Shown: piece after piece, positions 44,279 to 52,422 of the stretch
Layout: each line of letters begins with the position of its first letter
How positions within the stretch are numbered: position 1 is the first letter of the stretch
Position numbers and translations under genes: made by a program
Origin: JAFGKK01 sp964521085
Lineage (GTDB): Bacteria; Chloroflexota; Anaerolineae; Anaerolineales; RBG-16-64-43
Direction of reading: 5' to 3'
DNA: 64,000 bases
Assembly (NCBI GenBank): GCA_964521085.1
Contig: CAZFPL010000011.1
Coordinates: forward strand, 11,861 to 75,860
The notes under the pieces: model-generated
Seen by the model: only the letters and a program-made list of their open reading frames with translations
What the model was told of the DNA's origin: nothing
Databases searched by the model: none

Positions 44279-45097
44279 TTATAACGAGCGGATACGATCG
44301 GCAAGACGTTTGATCAACCCGGCCTGCTCGGGAGTCTTGGGCATGGGCTGGATCTTCGCCAGCGAAGGCGGCGCCGGCATCCCCTCCGGCAGCAGGATCT
44401 CCACCACGCCGGCTTGCATCAGCCCGTAAACGATCCGGCGCAATTCGATTTCACTCAACCGGTTGGCGCGCGCAATCTGACGCATGGTGTTCTTGGGCGA
44501 GATGTAGGAAACCACCCGCCACTCTTCGACGCTTAGGTTGATGTTGCGCAACCGGGCATCGGGACGGTCGGTGAACTTGAGTGCATAATCCAGATTGGGG
44601 ATCTCTTCCTGCAGCTGTTCGAACTCCCGCATTCGGCGGGCGCCTTCCATGATCAGGTTTTCCAGATCGATGCGGACGGTGATGCGGTCGTCGGGCGGAA
44701 GGATGCCCAGGTAGAACTGGAAGATGCCCTCGTTCCAGGTGAAGAGTCGGAAGACCAGGTCGTTGAGATACTTGTGAAGGGACTGCAGAATCGCCTGCTG
44801 GGTCAGATAATTGGCATGGATCAGAAGCAATCCCAGCTCTTTGTCGTTGGCCGATTCCGGACGGTTCTGCAGGGTGGCAGCCTGTTCTTCTGTCAGCAGA
44901 TGGTTGTACCGAAGGATCGAGATGAGCCGCCCGCCTTCATCCCCGCGCTGACCATAGATCAGCTTGCCGTCCAGGAACGCCAGACTGGCCAATTCGGACG
45001 GACCCTGGATGGTAAGGGTGCCGCTTTTTTTGGCGATGTGAATCAGGTTCAGCAGTTTGGTGACGCTGAAATCCCGCAGATTGCCCTGGAGGGCCAT
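44279..45097 (-). CDS. DUF4388 (PATAN) domain protein
   Basis: 272 aa. Residues 1-110 match the DUF4388/PATAN layout: MALQGNLRDFSVTKLLNLI, KKSGTLTI, LAFLDGKLIYG and a LHKYLNDLVFRLFTW segment. The C-terminal half (ARANRLSEIELRRIVYGLMQAGVVE) reads like a winged helix, then a short Pro-rich tail. PATAN domains are adaptor or regulatory modules near GTPases and two-component proteins. First gene of the DUF4388-GTPase-V4R cassette; the operon promoter is not obvious upstream. Confidence 0.88.
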   Translation of the reverse strand: MALQGNLRDFSVTKLLNLIHIAKKSGTLTIQGPSELASLAFLDGKLIYGQRGDEGGRLISILRYNHLLTEEQAATLQNRPESANDKELGLLLIHANYLTQQAILQSLHKYLNDLVFRLFTWNEGIFQFYLGILPPDDRITVRIDLENLIMEGARRMREFEQLQEEIPNLDYALKFTDRPDARLRNINLSVEEWRVVSYISPKNTMRQIARANRLSEIELRRIVYGLMQAGVVEILLPEGMPAPPSLAKIQPMPKTPEQAGLIKRLADRIRSL

Positions 45098-45543
45098 GCT
45101 GTATTCCGATCCTGCAAAGAAGTGAGGCGTCCGTGGTTTTCCCGGAAACTTGATTGCGGATTATACCCGCAAGGTTCGGGGAAGGTCAAACGGAAGCGCT
45201 TATAGGGTATCGAATGCTTCTATGTAGATATACCGGACTCTGGAACTTTGCAGTAAAAATGAGGGAAAGACTTTCAGAATCCGAATCAAGGTCGGAGAAG
45301 GTCAAGGGCTTCCCGAGGTTTATGATTGCGTCCTGCCCCATAAAACACGCTTTTCCGGTTATCCACTCCGGAACTTAGCCTAAATGCGGGGTTGTGGAGG
45401 AATAACCTTGGAATGGTCGGTTTTAGGATTTACAAATAGGAAGTCTCCTGAATGGATTAACCGCTGGAGTAGATTTTAATTAATGGCCGGCCCGTTTTTT
45501 AGTACTCCCGGGAGATATTCCAGCCCGTAAAAAAATCAGTAGT
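45098..45543. other. Gene-free stretch before tRNA-Glu
   Basis: About 450 bases without a supportable gene. AT content is higher than in the flanking genes, and several short ORFs have no recognisable protein. Contains the upstream regulatory region of the DUF4388 operon; I find no strong promoter or hairpin. Confidence 0.5.
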
Positions 45544-45572
45544 TTGACCAGCCCGGAGCAGGATGCTAAAAT
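45544..45572 (+). promoter_or_regulatory. Promoter of tRNA-Glu
   Basis: TTGACC (45544-45549), 17-nt spacer, TAAAAT (45567-45572), with TGC directly before the -10 (extended -10). Both boxes match five of six. Transcription would start near 45579, seven bases before the mature tRNA. Confidence 0.75.
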
Positions 45573-45585
45573 GCAACGCAATTAA

Positions 45586-45658
45586 GCCCCCGTTGTCTAG
45601 CGGCCTAGGACGTGGCCCTCTCAAGGCCAAAACACGAGTTCGAACCTCGTCGGGGGCA
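45586..45658 (+). tRNA. tRNA-Glu (CTC)
   Basis: Acceptor GCCCCCG pairs perfectly with CGGGGGC. Anticodon stem TGGCC/GGCCA encloses CTCTCAA, so the anticodon is CTC (Glu, codon GAG). T arm ACGAG/CTCGT with TTCGAAC loop. Discriminator A at 45658 and no encoded CCA (CTA follows), so this tRNA depends on the CCA enzyme encoded at 48214, unlike tRNA-Asp here. Confidence 0.95.
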
Positions 45659-45722
45659 CTAGTGTGAAAAGCAAGTACTTAAGAGGGTCTTGCGGGGTCT
45701 CGATTCTTTTGCCGTTTTGATG

Positions 45723-45796
45723 TATACTATAGTTGGTACGGGGGGTTTCCCCTACGACCAGGCGCCGGCCGCCCCCCTCGGCTGGCGCTTTTTTTT
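45723..45796 (+). ncRNA. Candidate 62-nt two-hairpin RNA (or distal terminator of tRNA-Glu)
   Basis: A strong -10 TATACT (45723-45728, weak -35) would start RNA at about 45735. The first hairpin begins at once: GTA-GGGG (45736-45743) with CCCC-TAC (45749-45755). The second is the terminator GCGCCGGCC (45762-45770) with GGCTGGCGC (45780-45788, one G-U), loop GCCCCCCTC, then eight Ts to 45796. Between them is a short linker. The alternative is simply that transcripts from the tRNA promoter end at this terminator. Confidence 0.4.
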
Positions 45797-46016
45797 AACA
45801 AGTTCCCGCTGTGATGATTAACGCCGGATACGCGGTTGCGGACGTCGATCCTAAAAGCCCAGAACGACATGATTTTTCCTACTCAGACATTTAAAAATGA
45901 GATTGGTGAGGGATAGATGGTTCCTTCCGATCTCAAAGCCCCATTGGTTTTTCCGAGCTGACCTTTTCGGGTGAGATTGACCGGTCAGCGAGGGCGGCGG
46001 GGTTTCCCCCGGGCGA

Positions 46017-46213
46017 TTCACAGAGCCGGATAAAACTGATATCATAAACCTCTGGCGAAGACAGCCTGGAACAAACGCCGAGAATCCCGCCGAAGTCCGT
46101 CCGGTGAACCTAAAGGCCGGATTTCTTCGGGAAATGGGATTGAATTCCCGCCCGATCAGGACTCGGGAGGTAATCCCAAAAAGGTCACATCCAATCCTTT
46201 GGGAGAAGAAGGC
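46017..46213 (+). promoter_or_regulatory. Promoter and 160-nt structured leader of the phosphodiesterase-like gene
   Basis: TTCACA (46017-46022), 17-nt spacer, TATCAT (46040-46045); RNA would start near 46052. Stem A: TCCCG (46085-46089) with CGGGA (46128-46132), extended by AAG/CTT and enclosing CCGG/CCGG. Stem B: GGGATT (46136-46141) with AATCCC (46172-46177), with CCCG/CGGG inside. GGGAGAAGAAGG precedes the ATG. A leader this long and structured suggests cis regulation. No known riboswitch class recognised. Confidence 0.45.
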
Positions 46214-47983
46214 ATGACGATACCCAGTTTCCTACGTTCCCGTTTTTTCATCGCAGGGTGTCTTTTTCTGGCGGCGGGCGCCCTGTCCGTATTGTGGGCG
46301 GTGAGGTTGATGGAATCCATCAATTCCTACCGTTCACCGCTGCACTCTGCGCCGCCGCTTGTGCAGGAACCTCTCGGGCACGCCCTCTCGCAGCGGCTGA
46401 TCATCGTCTTGGTGGACGCTCTACGGGATGATACGTCGCACGACACAGAACTCATGCCGTACCTGGAGACCCTGCGTGAAGAGGGCGCCTGGGCTACGAT
46501 GCACAGCCGGCCGCTGTCGTATTCCCAGCCGGGGTATTCCACCCTGCTGATCGGCGCCTGGCCGGATATCAACGACGGGCCGGCCCTCAACCAGGAATAT
46601 GAAAAAATCCCGGTCTGGACCCAGGATAATCTTTTCACGGCGGTCCATCGGGCGGGCGGCAGGACATCCATTGCGGCGAACAACGCCTTTGAAAAACTGA
46701 TCCCCAGTCCGGATTTGAACGATTCCTTCTTCACGGAGGAATGCAACCAGGCGGGGGACGACCTGATTTTCACCCAGGCTCTCCAGTGGGTGAAATCCGG
46801 CGGTCAATCGCTGATGCTTATTCATCTGTGCCAGGTCGATGACGCCGGCGATTATCTGGGCGGTCCGAAAAGCCAGGCCTGGGCGGATTCAGCCACCCGG
46901 GTGGACGCATTGATCCAGATGATCGGTGCGCAACTGGATTTTACGAAAGATACCCTGATGATCGTCAGCGACCATGGTCAGATCGACGCCGGCGGTCACG
47001 GCGGCCCGGAGGCGATCAACCTGTTGGAACCGTTCATCCTGGTCGGAGCGGGGGTATGGCCGGGATATTTCGGCAACATGCAGATGGTCGATGTGGCTCC
47101 CACCGCTGCGGCGCTTCTCGGAGTGTCCATTCCGGCCACCAGCCAGGGCCGTGTACTCTGGTGGATGCTCCGCCTTGCATATGAAGTTAACTCGACGTTG
47201 ACGGCCACCACAGAAAAACAGCAGAAACAATTATATGATTACTACACCCGGATGATCGGAACCAGCGCCACCCTAAATGCGGAAGAAACGGATCCGGTCA
47301 TTAAATATGAGGCCGGCATCGACCGCGCGCGGGATAACCGGTTAAGCGGAGAAATAATGGGCAGAGTCTTCCTGATGTTGCTGCCCGCAGCCGCGGCGGT
47401 GTTCTTCGTTTGGAAATACCGCGGCCGAAAGCTGCTGGAGCGGATCCTGCTGTTTGTGCTTTATGCGGCGGTATTCACTGCCGTGTACATGCTCCTGTTC
47501 CGCCAGACCTTTTCCCTCAGCCGGGTCCAGACCGAAACGGGGATGATCCTTGCGATCGTCGTTTCCACTGTGGCAGGTTTCCTCGCAGCCTGGCTGGTTA
47601 ACGCTTATCTGCAGCGTTTCTTTTCGGATGGGCTGGAAGCGACCGCCGAAAATACCCTCGCCTTGGCGGGCGTGTTCATGTGTTTGCTTTCGTTGTTTGT
47701 GGCGGCTCATTTTGTCGTGAACGGGACGGTCGCGCGTTGGACCCTGCCGGAGGTGAACACCGCCTTCTTCGGGCTTCTCTCGATGATCCAGATTTTCGCC
47801 TTGGCTGCGGTGGGAGGCCTTTTGGCAGGCGGAGTCGGGATTGCCAAGTGGGCGGTTGACCAGCGGTCCGGATCGGAGTCGGTCAAACGCCACTCTCCAG
47901 CCGCGCCTGTAAAAAGAGAACCGGAATCCCGTCCTGCACAAGCGAGAAAGCGAACAGGCCGCGGATCCGGGCGTAAAAAATAA
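46214..47983 (+). CDS. Membrane alkaline-phosphatase-superfamily enzyme (type I phosphodiesterase/phosphotransferase-like)
   Basis: 589 aa from ATG 46214. One N-terminal membrane anchor (FFIAGCLFLAAGALSVLWAV), an extracytoplasmic catalytic domain, then about five C-terminal hydrophobic helices and a Lys/Arg/Pro-rich tail. Metal-site segments: IIVLVDALRDDTS, SYSQPGYSTLLIG (probable Thr/Ser nucleophile), IHLCQVDDAGDYLGG and IVSDHGQIDAGGHGG. Arrangement resembles ethanolamine-phosphate and glycerophosphate transferases or GPI-type phosphodiesterases. Could modify lipids or glycans outside the membrane; substrate unknown. Expressed from its own promoter with a structured leader. Confidence 0.85.
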   Translation: MTIPSFLRSRFFIAGCLFLAAGALSVLWAVRLMESINSYRSPLHSAPPLVQEPLGHALSQRLIIVLVDALRDDTSHDTELMPYLETLREEGAWATMHSRPLSYSQPGYSTLLIGAWPDINDGPALNQEYEKIPVWTQDNLFTAVHRAGGRTSIAANNAFEKLIPSPDLNDSFFTEECNQAGDDLIFTQALQWVKSGGQSLMLIHLCQVDDAGDYLGGPKSQAWADSATRVDALIQMIGAQLDFTKDTLMIVSDHGQIDAGGHGGPEAINLLEPFILVGAGVWPGYFGNMQMVDVAPTAAALLGVSIPATSQGRVLWWMLRLAYEVNSTLTATTEKQQKQLYDYYTRMIGTSATLNAEETDPVIKYEAGIDRARDNRLSGEIMGRVFLMLLPAAAAVFFVWKYRGRKLLERILLFVLYAAVFTAVYMLLFRQTFSLSRVQTETGMILAIVVSTVAGFLAAWLVNAYLQRFFSDGLEATAENTLALAGVFMCLLSLFVAAHFVVNGTVARWTLPEVNTAFFGLLSMIQIFALAAVGGLLAGGVGIAKWAVDQRSGSESVKRHSPAAPVKREPESRPAQARKRTGRGSGRKK

Positions 47984-48008
47984 TTGCTCGATCCGGATTA
48001 TTATTTCA

Positions 48009-48042
48009 AATCCCCCGCTTGAAAAGGCGGGGGATTTTTTTT
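48009..48042 (+). terminator. Intrinsic terminator after the phosphodiesterase gene
   Basis: AATCCCCCGC pairs with GCGGGGGATT around TTGAAAAG (48009-48036), followed by a run of eight Ts to 48042. Strong for the plus strand. Confidence 0.85.
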
Positions 48043-48101
48043 AATTTCATATCCGTTTGAATATTGCGTCTATTATTATGAATATGGCGATCTCTTTGAG
48101 C

Positions 48102-48203
48102 ATCGTCATTCCCGCATGCCCTTGGCGGGAATCCAGTACATACGTAACGGGAAACACTCAACATTTTCCTGGATGCCCGCTGGGATCACGCGGGCATGAC
48201 GAT
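48102..48203. repeat. REP-like inverted pair with CGTCAT/ATGACG ends
   Basis: Starts ATCGTCATTCCCGCATGCC with GGCGGGAATCCAG, ends CTGGATGCCCGC ... GCGGGCATGACGAT. The ends are perfect inverses (ATCGTCAT/ATGACGAT) and each half is itself a small hairpin. This is the widespread CGTCATTCCCGC repeat type. A similar tail occurs at 42905-43001. Lies between two convergent genes. Confidence 0.75.
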
Positions 48204-48213
48204 CTTACTCCTT

Positions 48214-49758
48214 TTATTTGCGCCCCAATCCGCGTTCAACAAGCGCAACCGCTTCCTCGCGGCTGCCCACCTCGCCCGCCGCCTGCGCCTCGCGCAGCGC
48301 GTCGAGCAGTTCGCCGATTTGCGGCCCGGGTGAGAGTTTGAAATCGCGCATCAAGTCGTCGCCCGTAAGGAGCGGCGTGGGCCGGACCATTTCCGCCGGG
48401 CGTTCGAAATATCCCTCGAGGAGGGAATGCACCGTTTCCACCGCAACCTGCCAATTTTCCTGCGCATCCTCCGCCCGGTGCGTGGCGAGTGTATCGGCCA
48501 GGAACAACAAACAGACCGCGATTCCGCAGGGGCCGGTTCCGCGGAAGAATCGGAACACCGCCCGCCGGGTGACCGGCCCGCTGGATTGCAGCAAGAGCGG
48601 GCGCATGTGGTTGCGTACGATCTTGGAGATGAAATCCGCCTCGTCGTTGGAAAATCGGAGCGCGGCGGAGCGGTGCAAAGCCCAATCCGCGCCGAGCTGT
48701 TCGTGCCCGAGAAAGTGCACCTCCCCGAGTGAATTAACGCTGCGGGTTTCCGGTTTGGCGGCATCGTGCAGGATGGCCGCCAGGAAGAGCAGCCCGCGCA
48801 GGGGCCGTTCGTCGCACACCGGACGGGCCAGGTGTTCGACGAGGGCGGCTTGAAAGCGGTTGAGCCGCACGCGGGCCAGCCCCATCGCCCAATCTCCCGC
48901 GCGCTCCGCGCCGGATTCGCGCGCCAGCACGTCGCACACCACCTCGAGTTTTTCCAGAACCGTCAACGTATGCTCCCACACGTCGGTGCGATGCGATTCG
49001 TCCTGTCCCATCCCGTCCAGGCCGGCCGTCTCCGGAAGGATCACCCGCAGCAATCCGAGGGATGCAAGCGAGTGGATCGCCGCGGCGACTTTTCGCCCGG
49101 CCAGGATCCGGAAAAATTCGTCGCGGATCCGTTCGGCCGAGATCTTGCCGAGGGTCGACGCGCCCGCGCGCGCCTGCTCCTTGGTCTCCTTCTCGATCCG
49201 GAATCCAAGCTGGGTGGCAAGCCGGATGGCGCGGATGGCGCGCACCGGATCATCCCCGATCGAATGCGGCGAGCAGGCGCGCAGGATTCCTTCCCGCGCG
49301 TCGCGCTGGCCGCCCAGGGGATCGATCAGCTTCGCCGGATCTTGAAGGGGGATGGCGATGGCGTTGACCGTGAAATCACGCAGCGCCAGGTCCTCCGCAA
49401 TCGAGGATTCGCGCAGCGAGGCAAAATCAAGCGTATAGCGGGCTTTCCCGCGGACGAGGATCACGCGGCCAATTCTGCGGTCCGTATCCAGCGGGTAGAA
49501 GGCCGCGCCGAGGGAGTTGGCCACCGTCCTTGCCGCATCCACCCCGCATCCGCGCAGGGAGAAGTCGAGATCCAGGACCGGCCGGCCGAGGATCGAATCG
49601 CGGATTGCGCCGCCGACCAGGTAGGCTTCCGTCCCCGAGAGTTGCGCACGGACCTCCTCCACGATCGGGGGCAGGGGGAAGGTGACCGCGGAATTGGATT
49701 CTGCGGTGTGGGTATTCTTCTCTTTGCTCATCGGACGACTGCCCTGCTTTCGCGGCAT
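48214..49758 (-). CDS. cca: CCA-adding enzyme / tRNA nucleotidyltransferase with HD domain
   Basis: Adds or repairs the 3' CCA of tRNAs. 514 aa. Catalytic head with LVGGAIRDSILGRPVLDLDF (GGxxRD and DxD, about 45-65), RDFTVNAIA, GDDPVRAIRAIRLATQLGF, and an HD domain with VWEHTLTVLEK (His) and LFLAAILHDAAKP (His-Asp). It could be a CCA-adding, A-adding or poly(A)-type enzyme; the intact GG/DxD and the presence of a CCA-less tRNA-Glu here favour CCA/A addition. The start is uncertain: ATG 49731 (MSKEKN) is the alternative and neither has a strong SD. Confidence 0.88.
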   Translation of the reverse strand: MPRKQGSRPMSKEKNTHTAESNSAVTFPLPPIVEEVRAQLSGTEAYLVGGAIRDSILGRPVLDLDFSLRGCGVDAARTVANSLGAAFYPLDTDRRIGRVILVRGKARYTLDFASLRESSIAEDLALRDFTVNAIAIPLQDPAKLIDPLGGQRDAREGILRACSPHSIGDDPVRAIRAIRLATQLGFRIEKETKEQARAGASTLGKISAERIRDEFFRILAGRKVAAAIHSLASLGLLRVILPETAGLDGMGQDESHRTDVWEHTLTVLEKLEVVCDVLARESGAERAGDWAMGLARVRLNRFQAALVEHLARPVCDERPLRGLLFLAAILHDAAKPETRSVNSLGEVHFLGHEQLGADWALHRSAALRFSNDEADFISKIVRNHMRPLLLQSSGPVTRRAVFRFFRGTGPCGIAVCLLFLADTLATHRAEDAQENWQVAVETVHSLLEGYFERPAEMVRPTPLLTGDDLMRDFKLSPGPQIGELLDALREAQAAGEVGSREEAVALVERGLGRK

Positions 49759-49881
49759 GGAAAAACATCCGGAAAAGGAAATGGCCTGCGTGTCACGAAA
49801 AGCTCCCGTTTGTTCATCATGGAAAAACCTGCGCCGGTGCTGGCGCGTTTCTGAATCTTGCTCGAACCTCGAACGCCGGGT

Positions 49882-50445
49882 TCATGCCGGACCGGCGGTC
49901 CCTTTCCGCACCGCGGCGAGATAGGGAAGGTTCCGGTGATACTCGTCGATATCCAGACCGTATCCGAACACATAGCGGTCCGGGATCGAAAAACCCCGAT
50001 AGCGCAGCGGTATCTCGACCTCGCGCCGTTCGGTTTTATCCAGCAGGACACAGACCTCCAGCGAGCGCGGATGCCGCGCGCGAAGCAGTTCGAGTACGGA
50101 GGCGAGCGTATGCCCGCTGTCGATGATATCCTCCACCACCAGTACGTCGCGGCCGGCGATCGATGATCTCAGGTCGAAGGTGATGCGCACCTGTCCGGAG
50201 GATTGGCGCGCGCCGACTCCATAGGAGGAGACGGCCATGAAATCAACCGTATGCGGCACGGTAAGGGCGCGCATCAGATCCGCCAGGAAGATCACGCCGC
50301 CGCGCAGAATGCAGAGCAGCATCAAATCCGTCCCGGCGTAATCGCGGCTGATCTGCGCGGCCAATTCCTCCACCTTCGCCTGGATCTGTTCGGCGGAGAT
50401 CAGCACGTCCGTTTCCCGCGCGGGGATTTTCGGTCCGGTGATCAT
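49882..50445 (-). CDS. hpt: Hypoxanthine phosphoribosyltransferase
   Basis: Purine salvage: hypoxanthine (or guanine) plus PRPP to IMP/GMP. 187 aa with the PRPP-binding loop VLVVEDIIDSGHTL, the flexible loop VSSYGVGARQSSG and YRGFSIPDRYVFGYGLDID near the end. Starts within the tdk stop (ATGA, 50442-50445), so both salvage enzymes are coupled. All key segments match type I HGPRT. Confidence 0.93.
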   Translation of the reverse strand: MITGPKIPARETDVLISAEQIQAKVEELAAQISRDYAGTDLMLLCILRGGVIFLADLMRALTVPHTVDFMAVSSYGVGARQSSGQVRITFDLRSSIAGRDVLVVEDIIDSGHTLASVLELLRARHPRSLEVCVLLDKTERREVEIPLRYRGFSIPDRYVFGYGLDIDEYHRNLPYLAAVRKGTAGPA

Positions 50446-51020
50446 TCCTTCGGCACCGTGTGGTGCGCCCGGCAGCGCGCTTCGTACATCTCGCCGGCTC
50501 CGACCACGACGACCGGTTCGTGGGCGGCGGCTGGTTTCCCGCTCGTGAGCCGCTGGGTGCGGGAGGCCGGTTCACCGCATACCATGCAGATGGCCTGGAG
50601 TTTATCGAGCCGTTCGGCTTGGGCCATCAGCGAGGGGATCGGGCCGAAAGGCTCGCCGCGGAAATCGGTATCCAATCCGGTGACGATTACGCGCACGCCC
50701 GTCGCCACCAGCTTCCCCACGACGGGGAGAACGTCGTCGTCGAAGAATTGGGCTTCGTCGATCCCCACCACGCCGGTCTCTTCGTCCACCGCGCGGAGGA
50801 TTTCCTGCGCGCTGCGGACCGGTGCGGCGTCGAATTCCGTTCCCGCGTGCGAGGTGAGCTTCCCGTAATCGTATCCGGCGTAGCGTGAATTGATCGCCGG
50901 GAAGAAAACCTGCACCTTCTGGCGGGCGATACGCGCGCGGCGCAGCCGGCGGATCAATTCGTCGGTCTTTCCGCTGAACATCGGACCGGTGATCACTTCG
51001 AGCGAACCCACATCCGGCAT
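50442..51020 (-). CDS. tdk: Thymidine kinase
   Basis: Type II thymidine kinase of pyrimidine salvage. 192 aa from ATG 51020, with AAGGGA about 7 nt upstream. P-loop GPMFSGKTDELI (about residues 12-23), catalytic/lid GIDEAQFFDD, and a C-terminal zinc site with CMVCG plus a late Cys in ARCRAHH. Forms a two-gene nucleotide salvage unit with hpt. No other nucleotide salvage gene is nearby. Confidence 0.93.
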   Translation of the reverse strand: MPDVGSLEVITGPMFSGKTDELIRRLRRARIARQKVQVFFPAINSRYAGYDYGKLTSHAGTEFDAAPVRSAQEILRAVDEETGVVGIDEAQFFDDDVLPVVGKLVATGVRVIVTGLDTDFRGEPFGPIPSLMAQAERLDKLQAICMVCGEPASRTQRLTSGKPAAAHEPVVVVGAGEMYEARCRAHHTVPKE

Positions 51021-51079
51021 GCGATTCCCTTTCGGAAGACGGCCCAAGTGTACCGCAGAATAATTAACTCGGTTTCGCC

Positions 51080-51190
51080 CCCATCCCTCCCGGCCACCCT
51101 TCCCACCCCTATCCCTCCCCTAATCTTCGAATAAGAAATTTTTTTGAAATAAATTAATTGAGGATTTGGGGAGGGATTGGGAGGGGGAAA
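51080..51190. repeat. Polypyrimidine/polypurine inverted repeat
   Basis: CCCTCCCCTAATC (around 51113-51125) is matched by GATTTGGGGAGGG (around 51163-51175), with longer imperfect C-rich and G-rich flanks, separated by an AT-rich centre. It resembles the C-rich repeat at gap 1 and lies in the tdk/rpmE intergenic space. Confidence 0.55.
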
Positions 51191-51223
51191 TAAAAAACCG
51201 GGCAGTCGATGACTGCCCGGTTT
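51191..51223 (-). terminator. Terminator of the rplU-rpmA-rpmE operon
   Basis: On the minus strand AACCGGGCAGTC pairs with GACTGCCCGGTT around ATC, followed by TTTTTTATTT. It lies about 20 bases after the rpmE stop. Confidence 0.85.
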
Positions 51224-51240
51224 GAGTTTCCATTGCGTGA

Positions 51241-51747
51241 TCAGGCTGCTTTGGCGGCTTTGGATTCTTCCGCGGCTTCCGGCAGCGCTTCGGTATCGCC
51301 CGGCAGGACGAACCCGCGGGAGCGCATGCGCTTCTTGAGGTCGATCAGGCTTTTGCGGCCGAAGCCTTCGATCGCCAGCAGGGCGTCATCACCCAGGGCG
51401 AGTTTTTCCAGCGCCTGGCTGATCTTCTCGACGCCGGCCTTCTTGAGCGCGCCTTCGGCCCGCTCGCCCAGCTCGAGGATGGTCACCGGCTGGTCGGTCG
51501 AGGTCTTGGCGGTTTCGCGCGCCTTCGCCTCCGCCACGTATTGCGACCGTGCTTCCAGCTTCTTGTAGAAGCGGTCGACCTGGCCTTCGGTGTCGACGAT
51601 GCGCTGTTCACCGGTGAAGAGCGGGTGGCACTTGGAGCAGATGTCGGTGTGCATCGTCTCGACCGTGGATCCGGTGTGCCAGGTGTTGCCGCAGGCGCAG
51701 ATCACGGTGGCGTTCGGAAAATATTTGGGGTGAATTTTCGGTCTCAT
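51241..51747 (-). CDS. rpmE: Ribosomal protein bL31 with alpha-CTD-like C-terminal extension
   Basis: 168 aa, roughly twice the length of bL31. Residues 1-70 are bL31 with the zinc cysteines CAC (17, 19) and CSKC (37, 40). After a linker, residues 88-150 read VTILELGERAEGALKKAGV...LLAIEGFGRKSLIDLKKRM, which matches the C-terminal domain of RNA polymerase alpha (ILELxLSxRxxNxLKRAGI...GRKSLEEIKxKL) with its helix-hairpin-helix element. It ends in an Ala/Lys/Glu tail. Last gene after rplU-rpmA, though 66 nt separate it from rpmA. The extension's role (DNA, RNA or protein contact) is unknown. Confidence 0.88.
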   Translation of the reverse strand: MRPKIHPKYFPNATVICACGNTWHTGSTVETMHTDICSKCHPLFTGEQRIVDTEGQVDRFYKKLEARSQYVAEAKARETAKTSTDQPVTILELGERAEGALKKAGVEKISQALEKLALGDDALLAIEGFGRKSLIDLKKRMRSRGFVLPGDTEALPEAAEESKAAKAA

Positions 51748-51813
51748 CGGATATCCTCTCTCCGTCCAGAACCCGTAGTGGAACCGGGCCGCTGGGGATT
51801 GGGAATGGCCGCG

Positions 51814-52083
51814 CTAGGCGGCTTTGGCTTCCTGCGGCAGGACGCTGACCTTGCGCCGCCCGCCGCGGGCGGGTTCGAATGTAACGACCCCGTCAATCGT
51901 GGCGAAGAGCGTGTCATCCTTGCCCTTGGCGACGTTCTGCCCGGGGTGGATGCGAGTCCCGCGCTGGCGGATGATGATCGTCCCGGCGTGGATGAACTGG
52001 CCGCCGTAACGCTTAACGCCCAGGCGTTGGGATTGGCTGTCGCGGTTGTTCCGGCTGGAGCCGGCGCCTTTCTTGTGAGCCAT
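51814..52083 (-). CDS. rpmA: Ribosomal protein bL27
   Basis: 89 aa, MAHKKGAGSSRNNRDSQSQRLGVK, the typical bL27 start near the peptidyl transferase centre, with GGQFIHAGTIIIRQRGTRIHPG following. No Firmicutes-type cleaved N-terminal extension, so the mature N-terminus is encoded directly. The C-terminus is slightly Ala/Lys-rich. Only 3 nt separate it from the rplU stop, so it is co-transcribed and probably coupled. Confidence 0.95.
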   Translation of the reverse strand: MAHKKGAGSSRNNRDSQSQRLGVKRYGGQFIHAGTIIIRQRGTRIHPGQNVAKGKDDTLFATIDGVVTFEPARGGRRKVSVLPQEAKAA

Positions 52084-52086
52084 GGG

Positions 52087-52422
52087 TTATTCCTCCGATC
52101 CCTTCTTGCCGGGGGTGATCTTTTCGATGCGCACCCGGGTGTAATCCTGACGGTGTCCCTGAGTCTTGCGGTAGCGCATCTTGCTCTTGTAGTGGAAGAC
52201 GCGCACCTTCGGACCGCGGACGTGTTCGAGGACGACGGCTTTCACCTTCGCCCCGGAAACGGTCGGCGCGCCGACGTGGATTTTGCCGTCGTCGGCGATC
52301 ATCAGCACTTCCTCGAATTGGTAGGTTTTTTCGGGTTCGGCGGCGAGGCGGTCGACGTCGAGGATGGCGCCTTCCGTGACGCGGTATTGCTTGCCGCCGC
52401 TTTGAACGATGGCGTACTTCAT
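52087..52422 (-). CDS. rplU: Ribosomal protein bL21
   Basis: 111 aa from ATG 52422 (MKYAIVQSGGKQYRVTEG), preceded by AAGGAG about 9 nt away. VLMIADDGKIHVGAPTV and the C-terminal basic KSKMRYRKTQGHRQDYTRVRI signature are complete. First gene of the rplU-rpmA-rpmE unit, whose leader and promoter are described separately. It may bind its own leader as a repressor, as r-proteins often do (inference). Confidence 0.95.
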   Translation of the reverse strand: MKYAIVQSGGKQYRVTEGAILDVDRLAAEPEKTYQFEEVLMIADDGKIHVGAPTVSGAKVKAVVLEHVRGPKVRVFHYKSKMRYRKTQGHRQDYTRVRIEKITPGKKGSEE

